DNA of 64,000 nt from Afipia sp049747295 (GCF_049747295.1 NZ_JBMHJM010000002.1:186001-250000), one strand, 5' to 3'. Positions 25,729 through 34,145 are shown, counted from the first letter of the stretch. Program-made: numbers and translations. Notes: generated by a model not told the origin, from the sequence alone.

Positions 25729-27027
25729 TCATTGGGCCTGAGGCTCGGCCTCTTCGGCCGGAGCCGTTTCCGGGTTGCGGGCCTGTTGGGTTCGCTTGCG
25801 ATGCGAATTCGTCACAGCAGCACCACTCTTGCCCTTGGCCGCTTTGGGTGCAGCAGGCGCAGGTGAAGGCGCCGCAGGCGGTGCAGCAGGAGCAGACGTC
25901 CCAGCAGCCGCAGTCGGCGGATCATCCTGTTCGACCGTGTCGTTCTGTTGCTGGCGTTCCATCGCGCGGAGCTTGGCAACGCCCTTCTGGTGCTGGTCGT
26001 AGGTTTCCGTAAACGTATGGCCACCGGTGCCGTCAGCAACGAAGAACAGGTCGCGGGTGCGTGCAGGATTGGCGGTCGCCTCAAGGGACGCGCGTCCCGG
26101 ATTGGCAATCGGCCCCGGCGGCAGGCCGTCAATCACATAGGTGTTGTAGGGCGATGGCTGGGTAATTTCGCTGCGCTTGATCGGTCGGCCAAGGGTCCCC
26201 TTGCCTCCGACCAGACCGTAGATGATCGTCGGATCCGACTGCAACTTCATGCGCTGACGCAAGCGATTGGTGTAGACGGCGGCGACGCGGCTGCGCTCGT
26301 CCGCTCTGCCGGTCTCTTTCTCGACGATTGATGCGAGAGTGACAAGCTGCTCAGGCGAGCGGACCGGAATGTCGGGACTGCGCCGCCCCCAGACCTCAGC
26401 GAGCACCCGTTTCTGCGCCTGCTGCATCCGCTGAATGACCTGATCGCGCGATGTTCCCCGTGGGAAGTTATAAGTGTCAGGCAACAAGGTTCCTTCGCGG
26501 GGTTGTTCCTTGAGAGAGCCCGTAAAAATATCGGTGTCCTGAATCCGGGCGACGATCTGTTCGGACGTCAAACCCTCGGGGATCGTGAAAGCGTGCTGCA
26601 CGACCTTGCCTTCGACAATGGTATTGATGACATCGCGCAGGCTGGCGTTCTTCTGGAACAGGTATTCGCCGGATTTCAGACCCGAGTTTGCGTTGAGCGC
26701 ATAAACGGCGCCAATAAAGGTCCAACGATCCGCGTCGATCACACCGGCACGTTTCAGCAGATCGCCGATGTCGGTTTTCCTGAAACCCTGCGGGATATTG
26801 ACGACCTTGTCCTCGGTCAGCGGTCCCTGCGCTTCGATGGTCTTCTTGCCGTAAAAGAAGATGGCGCCGGCGGCCAACATCAGCAGCACCAGTAGCGTAA
26901 ACACTGCATTGCCGATGATGACCAACGGATTGCGGGCGCGCTTGGAATGCTTCGGCGGCTGCGGGACCTGCTCGGGCTCAAGCGCTGCGCGCGGGCTCCG
27001 GGGCGAAATGGGCGGTCTCTGGCTCAT
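25729..27027 (-). CDS. mltG: Endolytic murein transglycosylase MltG
   Basis: MltG cleaves nascent glycan strands and is thought to set their length. The 432-residue protein has a cytoplasmic N-terminus, one membrane helix (VIIGNAVFTLLVLLMLAAGA, about residues 31-52), a LysM-like part, and the YceG catalytic domain with LASIVEKETG (near residue 233; the Glu is catalytic), VAAVYTNRL, LQSDPTIIYG and SPYNTYVIDGLPPGPI. The C-terminal 80 residues are Pro/Ala-rich and disordered, longer than in E. coli. It follows fabF, with a repeat element between them. Confidence 0.95.
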   Translation of the reverse strand: MSQRPPISPRSPRAALEPEQVPQPPKHSKRARNPLVIIGNAVFTLLVLLMLAAGAIFFYGKKTIEAQGPLTEDKVVNIPQGFRKTDIGDLLKRAGVIDADRWTFIGAVYALNANSGLKSGEYLFQKNASLRDVINTIVEGKVVQHAFTIPEGLTSEQIVARIQDTDIFTGSLKEQPREGTLLPDTYNFPRGTSRDQVIQRMQQAQKRVLAEVWGRRSPDIPVRSPEQLVTLASIVEKETGRADERSRVAAVYTNRLRQRMKLQSDPTIIYGLVGGKGTLGRPIKRSEITQPSPYNTYVIDGLPPGPIANPGRASLEATANPARTRDLFFVADGTGGHTFTETYDQHQKGVAKLRAMERQQQNDTVEQDDPPTAAAGTSAPAAPPAAPSPAPAAPKAAKGKSGAAVTNSHRKRTQQARNPETAPAEEAEPQAQ

Positions 27028-27191
27028 GGAAGCAACCTAAATCCTGCAGGCTTTTTCGCCCTACGGCCTTGTAGTTTCAGGGTTATACGCGCGCCCGTGA
27101 TAGAAATTATGTCCGAATACGGCAAAACAGTGGACACAGTTTTGCAGCCTTCTCTCCACTCCCAGTGGAGGTCTCCTTCGTAAGCCTCGCC

Positions 27192-27267
27192 CTAGTGGAG
27201 TGGATTTGACATTCGCTACCGACCTTGCAGCGAGTTCTGCAAGCGAATGTCAAATCCACTCCACTAG
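27192..27267. repeat. Paired-hairpin element between fabF and mltG, hairpin 1
   Basis: A near-perfect inverted repeat: outer arms CTAGTGGAG/CTCCACTAG, core GATTTGACATTCGCT/AGCGAATGTCAAATC. It has no bulge, unlike its relatives. The arms match hairpin b at 8701-8776. Confidence 0.9.
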
Positions 27268-27279
27268 AAATTTATAGTT

Positions 27280-27355
27280 GCTAGTGGTCCCTTGATTCTA
27301 ACATTCGCAGAGTGCCTGCCTAAAAGCGGGGCGAATGTTAGAATCGGACCCTAAC
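27280..27355. repeat. Paired-hairpin element between fabF and mltG, hairpin 2
   Basis: Inverted repeat with arms GGTCC/GGACC and core GATTCTAACATTCGC/GCGAATGTTAGAATC, with CTT bulged on the 5' arm. The outer CTAGT is not matched on the right (CTAAC). The linker to hairpin 1 is AAATTTATAGTTG. It ends 16 nt from the fabF stop and could also shape the 3' end of that transcript. Confidence 0.88.
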
Positions 27356-27370
27356 TTCTCTTGAAAACGC

Positions 27371-28639
27371 TTAGTTTGCGATACGCCTGACAATCAGTGA
27401 AGCGTTAGTGCCTCCAAACCCGAAGGAGTTCGACAACGCCACGTTGATTTCGCGCGGACGGGCCTTGTTCGGAACCAGATCAATCGCCGTTTCGACCGAA
27501 GGATTGTCCAGATTGATGGTCGGCGGCGCGATATTATCGCGAATCGCGAGAATGCTGAAGATTGCCTCAATTGCACCGGCCGCGCCAAGCAGATGTCCTG
27601 TCGAAGACTTCGTCGAGGACATCGAAACCTGTGACGCTGCATTGCCAAGGAGGCGCTGAGCCGCGCCAAGTTCGATCTCGTCGCCGAGCGGCGTCGAAGT
27701 ACCATGCGCGTTGATATAGTCGAGATCGGACGCTGTGATGCCGGCCCGTTTCATCGCCATGCTCATGCAGCGGAACGCACCGTCGCCGTCTTCCGCGGGC
27801 GCCGTGATGTGGTAGGCGTCGCCGGTCAGGCCATAACCGACGATCTCCGCATACATCTTTGCGCCGCGGCGTTTCGCGTGCTCGTATTCCTCGAGCACCA
27901 GAACACCCGCGCCCTCGCCCATCACGAAGCCATCGCGATCCTTGTCGTAAGGGCGCGATGCGATCGTCGGGTTATCGTTGTACTTCGTGGCCATGGCACG
28001 CAGTGCGCAGAAGCCGCCCATGGCGAGACGGTTGACAGCGGACTCCGCACCGCCTGCAACCATCACATCGGCATCGCCAAAAGCGATCAGACGGCTGGCG
28101 TCGCCGATCGCATGCGCGCCGGTCGAACACGCGGTCACGACCGCATGGTTGGGCCCTTTAAGCCCGTGATTGATGGAAACATAACCCGAGGCCAAATTGA
28201 TCAGGCGTCCCGGGATGAAGAAGGGCGACAGCTTGCGCGGTCCACGCTCCTTGAGAATGACAGCCGCCTCGCCGATGCCCTCGATACCGCCGATACCGGA
28301 GCCGATCATGGTGCCGGTGGCACAGCGATCTTCCTCGGTGGCCGGATGCCAATTGGCGTCGTCGAGCGCCTGGGTCGCCGCAGCCATCGCAAAGACGATG
28401 AAGTCATCGACCTTGCGCTGCTCCTTTGGCTCCATCCACTGGTCAGCGTTGAAAGTGCCGTTGGTGCCATCGCCTCGTGGCACCATACACGCGATCTGAC
28501 AGGTCAGATCCGATACATCGAACGCATCGATGCGCTTGGCGCCGCTCTCGCCGTTCAGAATGCGCTTCCAGGTCGGCTCTACGCCATTGGCAAGTGGCGA
28601 GACCATGCCCAAGCCTGTGACGACTACCCGCCTCATCAT
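27371..28639 (-). CDS. fabF: 3-oxoacyl-ACP synthase II
   Basis: FabF condenses malonyl-ACP with acyl-ACP in fatty-acid elongation. The 422-residue protein has the catalytic Cys in VTACSTGAHAIG (near residue 171), one His in NAHGTSTPLGD (near 312) and the other in SSTKSSTGHLLGAAG (near 348), and ends with the glycine-rich NSFGFGGTNASL. The ATG-ATG at 28639 is preferred, with GGAG 5 nt upstream. It lies 94 bp after acpP in the fab operon. Confidence 0.97.
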   Translation of the reverse strand: MMRRVVVTGLGMVSPLANGVEPTWKRILNGESGAKRIDAFDVSDLTCQIACMVPRGDGTNGTFNADQWMEPKEQRKVDDFIVFAMAAATQALDDANWHPATEEDRCATGTMIGSGIGGIEGIGEAAVILKERGPRKLSPFFIPGRLINLASGYVSINHGLKGPNHAVVTACSTGAHAIGDASRLIAFGDADVMVAGGAESAVNRLAMGGFCALRAMATKYNDNPTIASRPYDKDRDGFVMGEGAGVLVLEEYEHAKRRGAKMYAEIVGYGLTGDAYHITAPAEDGDGAFRCMSMAMKRAGITASDLDYINAHGTSTPLGDEIELGAAQRLLGNAASQVSMSSTKSSTGHLLGAAGAIEAIFSILAIRDNIAPPTINLDNPSVETAIDLVPNKARPREINVALSNSFGFGGTNASLIVRRIAN

Positions 28640-28733
28640 TCGCACTCCGCCTTCGTGTCGACGACACTATAACAGCAAGACGGCGGGTCGCTTGATTACA
28701 ACCCGCCGCATGCAATCATGTCGCCTGCTGAAA

Positions 28734-28973
28734 TCAGCTTTTCGCGTTCTTCTCGAGAAACTTCGTGGCGTCGCCAACGGTGAGAATCGTTTCCGCGGCA
28801 TCGTCCGGAATCTCGCAACCGAATTCCTCTTCGAACGCCATCACGAGTTCGACCGTATCGAGGCTGTCTGCGCCGAGATCGTCGATGAAGCTTGCGTTGT
28901 CGACAACTTTCTCGGGCTCGACACCAAGGTGCTCGACCACGATCTTCTTAACTCGCTCGCCAATCTCACTCAT
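28734..28973 (-). CDS. acpP: Acyl carrier protein
   Basis: ACP carries acyl chains on a phosphopantetheine arm during fatty-acid synthesis. The 79-residue acidic protein has the attachment motif GADSLDTVELVMAFEEEFG, with the modified Ser near residue 37. Length is standard. GAGG lies before the ATG. It sits between fabG and fabF, the common bacterial order, with a 406-bp upstream gap that may hold its own promoter. Confidence 0.98.
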   Translation of the reverse strand: MSEIGERVKKIVVEHLGVEPEKVVDNASFIDDLGADSLDTVELVMAFEEEFGCEIPDDAAETILTVGDATKFLEKNAKS

Positions 28974-29379
28974 CGTTCAACCTCGTGTTGTTCCATTAAA
29001 CTCGACCGCAAAACGATACGAGCCATCGCGGTGCGTATAAGATTCATGTTGCCCCGCCGCATACCCGGACAGCCGCGCCGCAAGGGCGGCAGCCTCCGAA
29101 ACAGCGGCAGGCGTTGCAAGGGCAATATACAGGCTTTGACGATCCTGCAATGGCGTTATTCCCCCGATGCGCATTCCGTAGAGGTGGTTACCCCGCTCTG
29201 CGAAACAGAATACGCACTTATCAACATATCTGAGCATTTTCTAACGGCAAACCGTCAGGATATCTGCCGGAAAATGCTCTGTGAACGTCGCTCGGTACCA
29301 TACTTCCCAGGGCTTGACCACAGACCTCCGGAACGCACCCACAGGTCTGCAGAGCCACGGAAAAGAGGCCCCGAAAGCC
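28974..29379. promoter_or_regulatory. fabG-acpP intergenic region with extended inverted repeat
   Basis: This 406-bp gap probably holds the acpP leader and perhaps a separate acpP promoter. An inverted repeat at 29232-29279 has outer arms GAGCATTTTC/GAAAATGCTC and inner arms CGGCA/TGCCG, with TAA bulged on the left and a 15-nt loop. It is unlike the paired-hairpin family. A minus-strand open frame at 28977-29237 is not supported as a gene. Confidence 0.55.
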
Positions 29380-30117
29380 TTAAATCATCGCCATCCCGCC
29401 ATTGACGTGGATGGTCTGTCCGGTGACGTAGGCCGCCTCGTTGGAGGCGAGGTAAACCGCCGCCGCGGCAATATCGTCGGGTGTGCCAAGCCGCCCCGCC
29501 GGCACCTTGCCCAGGATACCTTCCCGCTGCTTTTCATTGAGCGCGTCAGTCATGGGCGTTGCGATAAAGCCGGGCGCAATACAATTGGCTGTCACATTTC
29601 GTCGCGCGTATTCCGCGCCCACCGACTTCATCATGCCGATCAAGCCCGCTTTCGACGCGGCATAGTTCCCTTGTCCGGCATTGCCGGTGACGCCGACGAT
29701 GGACGTGATGGCGATGATTCGTCCGAACCGCTTGCGCATCATCAACTTGGTCGCAGCCCGAGCCAGCCGGAACGTCGCTGTCAAATTGACGTTGATCACG
29801 TCGTCCCAGTCTTCGTCGCGCAACTGCACGAAAAGATTGTCGCGCGTGATGCCGGCATTGGCGACGAGGATATCGACCTGCCCCATCGCTTTCTCTGCCG
29901 CCGGGACGAGCGCTTCGACGTCCTCGGCATTTGCGAGATTGCACGGAAGAACATGCACCCGATCCTTCAACTCACCTGCGAGTTTGTCCAGCGCTTCGCG
30001 CCGCGTCCCCGAGATAGAAACTGTCGCTCCCTGCCCATGCAGCGCGCGGGCAATCGCTCCACCGATGCCTCCGGTTGCTCCGGTGACAAGCGCCGACTTG
30101 CCAGTCAAATCAAACAT
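29380..30117 (-). CDS. fabG: 3-oxoacyl-ACP reductase
   Basis: FabG reduces 3-ketoacyl-ACP with NADPH. The 245-residue short-chain dehydrogenase has the cofactor motif VTGATGGIGGAIARAL (near residue 11), NAGITRDNL (near 86), and the Ser-Tyr-Lys triad in ITSIVG and NYAASKAG (Tyr near 152). The product starts MFDLTGKSALVTG; AGGGAG precedes this ATG by 6 nt. The frame also stays open upstream through a repeat hairpin to a TTG, as at purM, but that part is repeat sequence. Confidence 0.97.
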   Translation of the reverse strand: MFDLTGKSALVTGATGGIGGAIARALHGQGATVSISGTRREALDKLAGELKDRVHVLPCNLANAEDVEALVPAAEKAMGQVDILVANAGITRDNLFVQLRDEDWDDVINVNLTATFRLARAATKLMMRKRFGRIIAITSIVGVTGNAGQGNYAASKAGLIGMMKSVGAEYARRNVTANCIAPGFIATPMTDALNEKQREGILGKVPAGRLGTPDDIAAAAVYLASNEAAYVTGQTIHVNGGMAMI

Positions 30118-30129
30118 ACTGTTCTCCCT

Positions 30130-30203
30130 GGTACCCGCTTTCCGAAGTTCGTAACACGTCGCAGCACCCACTTGTCGAACTTCGGAAAGCAAAGGGTCCT
30201 AGC
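30130..30203. repeat. Paired-hairpin element between fabD and fabG, hairpin next to fabG
   Basis: Inverted repeat with arms GGTACCC/GGGTCC (imperfect) and core GCTTTCCGAAGTTCG/CGAACTTCGGAAAGC, identical in its core to the hairpin before purM. On the fabG coding strand it ends 12 nt before the ATG, just ahead of the AGGGAG site. An AAA bulge faces the linker. Confidence 0.88.
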
Positions 30204-30215
30204 ACAACTGAAATT

Positions 30216-30290
30216 CTAGTACCGCTTTCGATTTTAAAGTCCCTGTCGCGCGTTTGCCGAGAGCGATGCAGGACTTCAAATCGGCGGTAC
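30216..30290. repeat. Paired-hairpin element between fabD and fabG, hairpin next to fabD
   Basis: Inverted repeat with arms GTACCGC/GCGGTAC and core CGATTTTAAAGTCC/GGACTTCAAATCG, with TTT bulged on the linker-facing arm. Near-copy of hairpin 1 before purM. It ends 4 nt from the fabD stop codon, so the element fills the whole fabD-fabG gap. Confidence 0.85.
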
Positions 30291-30294
30291 GAGA

Positions 30295-31251
30295 TCACGC
30301 ACGAGCGCTGTTAATTGCATCCTTCGCGGCAGCGATGTCACCCGGGCCGCCAACCGACACGCCGACAGCGCCGTCCGCAATGCGCTTGACCAGCCCCGAC
30401 AGCACCTTGCCGGCGCCCACTTCGAGAAAACGCGTGACACCTTGTCCGGCCATATACGCAACGCTTTCGCGCCAACGCACGGTGCCGGTGACCTGCTCGA
30501 TCAGGCGCTTGCGGATTTCATCCGGCTCGGTGATTGCAGTCGCCAGCACGTTCGACACCAGCGGCGCTTTGGGCTTGTTGATGGTGACGCCCGCCAACGC
30601 CTCCGCCATCGCATCGGCAGCAGGCTGCATCAGGCGGCAATGGAAGGGAGCCGAGACCGGCAGCAACATGGCGCGCTTCGCGCCCTTGGTCTTGGCGATC
30701 TCCAGCGCGCGTTCAACGGCAGCTTTGTCACCCGACACGACCACCTGCCCACCGCCATTGTCATTGGCTGCCTGGCAAACTTGTCCCTGCGCCGCCTCTT
30801 CGGCCACCGCAACGGCTGCCTCGTAGTCGAGACCAAGCAATGCTGCCATGGCACCGACGCCGACAGGGACGGCCTTTTGCATGGCGAGGCCGCGCATGCG
30901 CAGCAGCCGGGCAGTATCGCTGATGGAAAAACTGCCTGCCGCCGCCAGCGCAGAATATTCTCCGAGCGAATGCCCCGCGACGAACGCAGCATCCCGCGCC
31001 ACGTCGATACCTGCCTCTGTCTCCAGCACGCGAAGCGTTGCCACTGACACCGCCATCAGAGCCGGCTGGGCGTTCTCGGTCAGTTGCAGCGTTTCCGCCG
31101 GGCCTTCCCAAATGATGGCCGTCAGCTTCTGGCCCAGAGCTGCGTCCACCTCGTCGAAAACGGCACGGGCGGCAGGAAATTCATCCGCCAAGGCCTTGCC
31201 CATACCGACGGTTTGCGATCCCTGCCCCGGGAAGGTAAATGCTGCTGTCAT
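30295..31251 (-). CDS. fabD: Malonyl-CoA:ACP transacylase
   Basis: FabD loads malonate onto ACP. The 318-residue protein starts MTAAFTFPGQGSQ, has the nucleophilic Ser in GHSLGEYSALAAAG (near residue 91), the malonyl-carboxylate Arg in LLRMRGLAMQKAVP (near 115) and the catalytic His in PVSAPFHCRLM (near 201). It is the first gene of the minus-strand fab run and diverges from rpsF. No clear Shine-Dalgarno sequence precedes ATG 31251; the TTG at 31263 is an in-frame alternative. Confidence 0.97.
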   Translation of the reverse strand: MTAAFTFPGQGSQTVGMGKALADEFPAARAVFDEVDAALGQKLTAIIWEGPAETLQLTENAQPALMAVSVATLRVLETEAGIDVARDAAFVAGHSLGEYSALAAAGSFSISDTARLLRMRGLAMQKAVPVGVGAMAALLGLDYEAAVAVAEEAAQGQVCQAANDNGGGQVVVSGDKAAVERALEIAKTKGAKRAMLLPVSAPFHCRLMQPAADAMAEALAGVTINKPKAPLVSNVLATAITEPDEIRKRLIEQVTGTVRWRESVAYMAGQGVTRFLEVGAGKVLSGLVKRIADGAVGVSVGGPGDIAAAKDAINSARA

Positions 31252-31665
31252 GGAGGTCCCCAAAAAGATGGGTGGTAAGACACCGCCCGGGCCACCAGTG
31301 TCAAGCTGCGGTGCGGCGGAGCCACAACTGGTTGCGCCCCAAATGGTCCCGGAACACCAATCTGGAACCGTCCGGGAACGCCTTATATGGGCAAAATCCT
31401 GACTTTCGGCCGAAAATACCTGCTGTTTTCCTTGCCAAGCCAGGCAAAATCCTTATAACCGCGCCATCCGTGGATCCCGGCCGGGAGCTGAACGGACGGT
31501 CGTATCTCAATCAAACCACATCGGTATTCCTTATGTGCTTGATCGAAGCGGCAGGGCCAGTCGGCCCGTCGTCCCGTGCTTCCGCCTTCTGAGCAGATCG
31601 AGTCCTTTCCGAAGGTCTCGAAGGGCTTGCCGCCAGGAACCGCGCTAACTTTGGAAAGGACAGCC
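31252..31665 (+). promoter_or_regulatory. Divergent fabD/rpsF region with a probable rpsF promoter
   Basis: In this 414-bp gap a sigma-70-like pair, TTGCCA (31432-31437) and TATAAC (31454-31459) with 16-nt spacing, points towards rpsF. It predicts a leader of about 200 nt. Ribosomal operons starting with rpsF can carry an S6:S18-binding leader; I could not assign that structure here with confidence. Confidence 0.55.
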
Positions 31666-32115
31666 ATGCCTCTGTATGAGCATGTATTTCTCGCGCGTCA
31701 GGACGCGAGTGCACAGCAAGTCGAAGAACTCGCCACCCAGCTCACCGGTGTGATCGAAGGTTTGGGCGGCAAGGTCACCAAGACCGAGAATTGGGGCGTG
31801 CGCTCCCTCACCTACCGCATGAACAAGAATCGCAAAGCGCATTTCATGATGTTCAACATCGACGGCCCCGCAGCGGTGGTCGCCGAAATCGAGCGTCAGG
31901 AACGCATCAACGAAGACGTTATCCGTTATTTGACCGTCCGCGTCGATGAGCTGGAAGAAGGTCCTTCCGCCATGATGCGCAAGGCCGAACGTGACCGCGA
32001 AGAGCGCGGTGGCGGCGGCTTCCGCGGCGATCGCGAAGGCGGTGGCTTCCGTGGTGATCGCGGTGATCGTGGCCCACGCCGGCCGCGTGACGATGAAGCA
32101 GCGGTTGAGGAGTAA
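31666..32115 (+). CDS. rpsF: 30S ribosomal protein bS6
   Basis: bS6 pairs with bS18 on the platform of the small subunit. The 149-residue protein begins MPLYEHVFLARQDAS and has the conserved NWGVRSLTYRMNKNRKAHF (near residue 42) and EDVIRYLTVRVDEL (near 85). A Gly/Arg-rich tail with repeated GGGFRGDR units (about 112-140) extends beyond the E. coli protein, a feature common in Rhizobiales. GGAAAGG lies before ATG 31666. rpsR follows 5 bp later. Confidence 0.97.
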   Translation: MPLYEHVFLARQDASAQQVEELATQLTGVIEGLGGKVTKTENWGVRSLTYRMNKNRKAHFMMFNIDGPAAVVAEIERQERINEDVIRYLTVRVDELEEGPSAMMRKAERDREERGGGGFRGDREGGGFRGDRGDRGPRRPRDDEAAVEE

Positions 32116-32120
32116 GAATC

Positions 32121-32360
32121 ATGGCTGAAGCAGGTGCACGCCGTCCGTTCTTCCGTCGCCGCAAGACGTGCCCGTTCACGGGTCCGAACGCGCCGAAGAT
32201 CGACTACAAGGATTCGAAGCTGCTGATGCGTTACGTGTCCGAGCGCGGCAAGATCGTGCCGAGCCGTATCACGGCCGTTTCCGCAAAGAAGCAACGTGAA
32301 CTCGCCCGCGCCATCAAGCGCTCGCGCTTCCTCGGTTTGCTGCCTTACGTGATCCGCTAA
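32121..32360 (+). CDS. rpsR: 30S ribosomal protein bS18
   Basis: The 79-residue protein has the family core IDYKDSKLLMRYVSERGKIV (split here for length) and ends with ELARAIKRSRFLGLLPYV. An N-terminal RRPFFRRRKTCPF stretch contains a single Cys. Length is normal. It is 5 bp after rpsF. A strong hairpin follows. Confidence 0.98.
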   Translation: MAEAGARRPFFRRRKTCPFTGPNAPKIDYKDSKLLMRYVSERGKIVPSRITAVSAKKQRELARAIKRSRFLGLLPYVIR

Positions 32361-32370
32361 TTACGCTTTT

Positions 32371-32399
32371 GACAAACGCGCGGCTTCCGCGCGTTTGTC
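32371..32399 (+). terminator. Stem-loop after rpsR, possible terminator or processing site
   Basis: A 13-bp perfect stem (GACAAACGCGCGG/CCGCGCGTTTGTC, 3-nt loop) lies 11 nt after the rpsR stop. It is followed by TCTATTCTAG rather than a T run, so termination may be partial, letting transcription reach DUF2232 and rplI. Confidence 0.65.
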
Positions 32400-32508
32400 T
32401 CTATTCTAGACGTTAGACGTTTTATTCTCATAACACTTTGGGATCGTCCCAAGGTGGATGGTTGGGGTTCAGCGAACCTCTAACCGCTCGAAAGGAGCGG
32501 GACAGCTG

Positions 32509-33468
32509 ATGATGACAGGCATTCTTATCGCATTGGCGGCCGGCCTCGCGTCGGCATTGATGTTCGCGTCGATCATTTCGGGCGCGGTGATTTCGCTTGT
32601 CTTGTTTTATCTCGCTCCCCTTCCCTTGATGGTTGCAGCTTTGGGTTGGGGGTCCGCGACTGCGTTGATCGGAAGCATTACAGCAGCGCTGGGCCTCGGC
32701 GCCCTGTTCGGCTTTCCCTACATGGCGGCCTTTGCCATCACCGTTGCGCTTCCGGCCTGGTGGCTCGGCCATCTCAGCCTGCTGGCGCGCCCGGTCTCTG
32801 AAGATCCTCAACTCGCAGGGCTCGCCCCGGGACTGGACTGGTATCCGACTGGGCGAGTTCTGCTCTGGATAGCCATTTTTGCGGTGATCACGACGATCAG
32901 CGCGCTGCTCACACTGGGCACCGACGAGACGTCCATCAACGGTGCGCTCCGCCGCGGTTTGATGCGCGTTCTCGGCACACGCAGTGAATCTGCAGGCGAT
33001 AGCGGGCGTATGGTCGATGCGCTGGTGGTGCTTGCGCCCGCCGCGGCCACCCTGATCGCCATGATCACCTTGACTCTCAATCTATGGCTCGCCGCCAAGG
33101 TCACATCGACATCAGGCCGGCTGCGCCGTCCATGGCCCGACCTGCGCACCACCACCCTGCCGACCATGACGATCGGGGCATTGATCGTTGTCGTGATGCT
33201 CTGTTTTGTCGGCGGGCTGGTCGCAATGGGCGCGCAGATCGCAAGCTCGGCACTGCTGATGGCTTACGCCATGACCGGCTTTGCGGTGCTTCACACCCTC
33301 ACTCAAACGTTTTCGGGCCGCGCATTCGTGCTCGGCGCCGCTTATGCCGCAACACTGTTCATCGGCTGGCCCCTGATCGCCATGATCAGCCTTGGTCTTG
33401 CGGACGCGGTGTTCGGAATCCGACGAGCTTATTGGACCAAGCACGGGCCACCCGCGCCGACGTCCTGA
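32509..33468 (+). CDS. DUF2232 membrane protein between rpsR and rplI
   Basis: A 319-residue integral membrane protein with about eight hydrophobic segments, the first directly at the N-terminus (MMTGILIALAAGLASALMF). Charged loops such as SGRLRRPWPDLRTT lie between helices. Proteins of this DUF2232 family commonly sit between rpsR and rplI in Alphaproteobacteria; function is unknown. AAAGGAG about 10 nt before ATG 32509 decides the start. It shares no residues with transporters I recognise. Confidence 0.85.
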   Translation: MMTGILIALAAGLASALMFASIISGAVISLVLFYLAPLPLMVAALGWGSATALIGSITAALGLGALFGFPYMAAFAITVALPAWWLGHLSLLARPVSEDPQLAGLAPGLDWYPTGRVLLWIAIFAVITTISALLTLGTDETSINGALRRGLMRVLGTRSESAGDSGRMVDALVVLAPAAATLIAMITLTLNLWLAAKVTSTSGRLRRPWPDLRTTTLPTMTIGALIVVVMLCFVGGLVAMGAQIASSALLMAYAMTGFAVLHTLTQTFSGRAFVLGAAYAATLFIGWPLIAMISLGLADAVFGIRRAYWTKHGPPAPTS

Positions 33469-33511
33469 CGTTCAACATCAACTTCAACCAACACATCAAC
33501 GGAGAACTGAA

Positions 33512-34114
33512 ATGGAAGTCATTTTGCTGGAGCGCGTCGCCAAGCTTGGCCAGATGGGCGAAGTGGTAAAGGTCAAGGACGGGTTTGCCCGTAACTACCT
33601 GCTGAAGCGCAACAAGGCGCTGCGCGCCACCAAGGAAAATCGCGAGAAGTACGACGGCATGAAGGCCGACCTCGAGGCCAAGAACATTCAGGCCAAGGGC
33701 GAAGCCACCAAGGTTGCCGAGAAGATCGATGGCCGCAACGTCGTCGTCCTGCGTCAGGCATCGGAAACCGGTCAGCTCTACGGTTCGGTGTCGGTGCGCG
33801 ACATCATGGCCGCGTTCGAAGCCGACGGCGTCTCGATCAGCCGTCAGCAGGTTCTGCTCGACGCACCGATCAAGACGATCGGCCAGCACACCATCACCAT
33901 CGCTGTGCATCCGGAAGTCGAGGTGAACGTGTCCGTCACCGTGGCCCGCAGCGAAGCGGAAGCCGAGCGCATCAACCGCGGCGAAGACGTCAACAGCCGC
34001 CAGGAAGATCGCGATGCCGCCGCTGAGGCGATCGCCGCCGCCGGCGAGTTCTTCGATCCGGAAGCTGCCGACAATCAGGGCGAGCAGGAAGAAGCTCCGG
34101 CCGACGAGAAATAA
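33512..34114 (+). CDS. rplI: 50S ribosomal protein bL9
   Basis: bL9 has two RNA-binding domains joined by a long helix. The 200-residue protein begins MEVILLERVAKLGQMGEVVKVKDGFARNYLL (shown in parts), the N-domain; the linker helix (about 40-80) and the C-domain, with GSVSVRDIMAAFEADG and TIGQHTITIAVHPEV, follow. An acidic Glu/Ala/Asp-rich tail of about 50 residues (from about 150) is added, as in other Rhizobiales. GGAG precedes ATG 33512. A strong terminator follows. Confidence 0.97.
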   Translation: MEVILLERVAKLGQMGEVVKVKDGFARNYLLKRNKALRATKENREKYDGMKADLEAKNIQAKGEATKVAEKIDGRNVVVLRQASETGQLYGSVSVRDIMAAFEADGVSISRQQVLLDAPIKTIGQHTITIAVHPEVEVNVSVTVARSEAEAERINRGEDVNSRQEDRDAAAEAIAAAGEFFDPEAADNQGEQEEAPADEK

Positions 34115-34145
34115 GATCAGGCGCGAGCCACTTGCACAGAAAGAA

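Noticed and set aside
28977..29237. 86-codon minus-strand frame upstream of acpP
   Set aside because: No ribosome site or recognisable family, and it covers the likely acpP leader.
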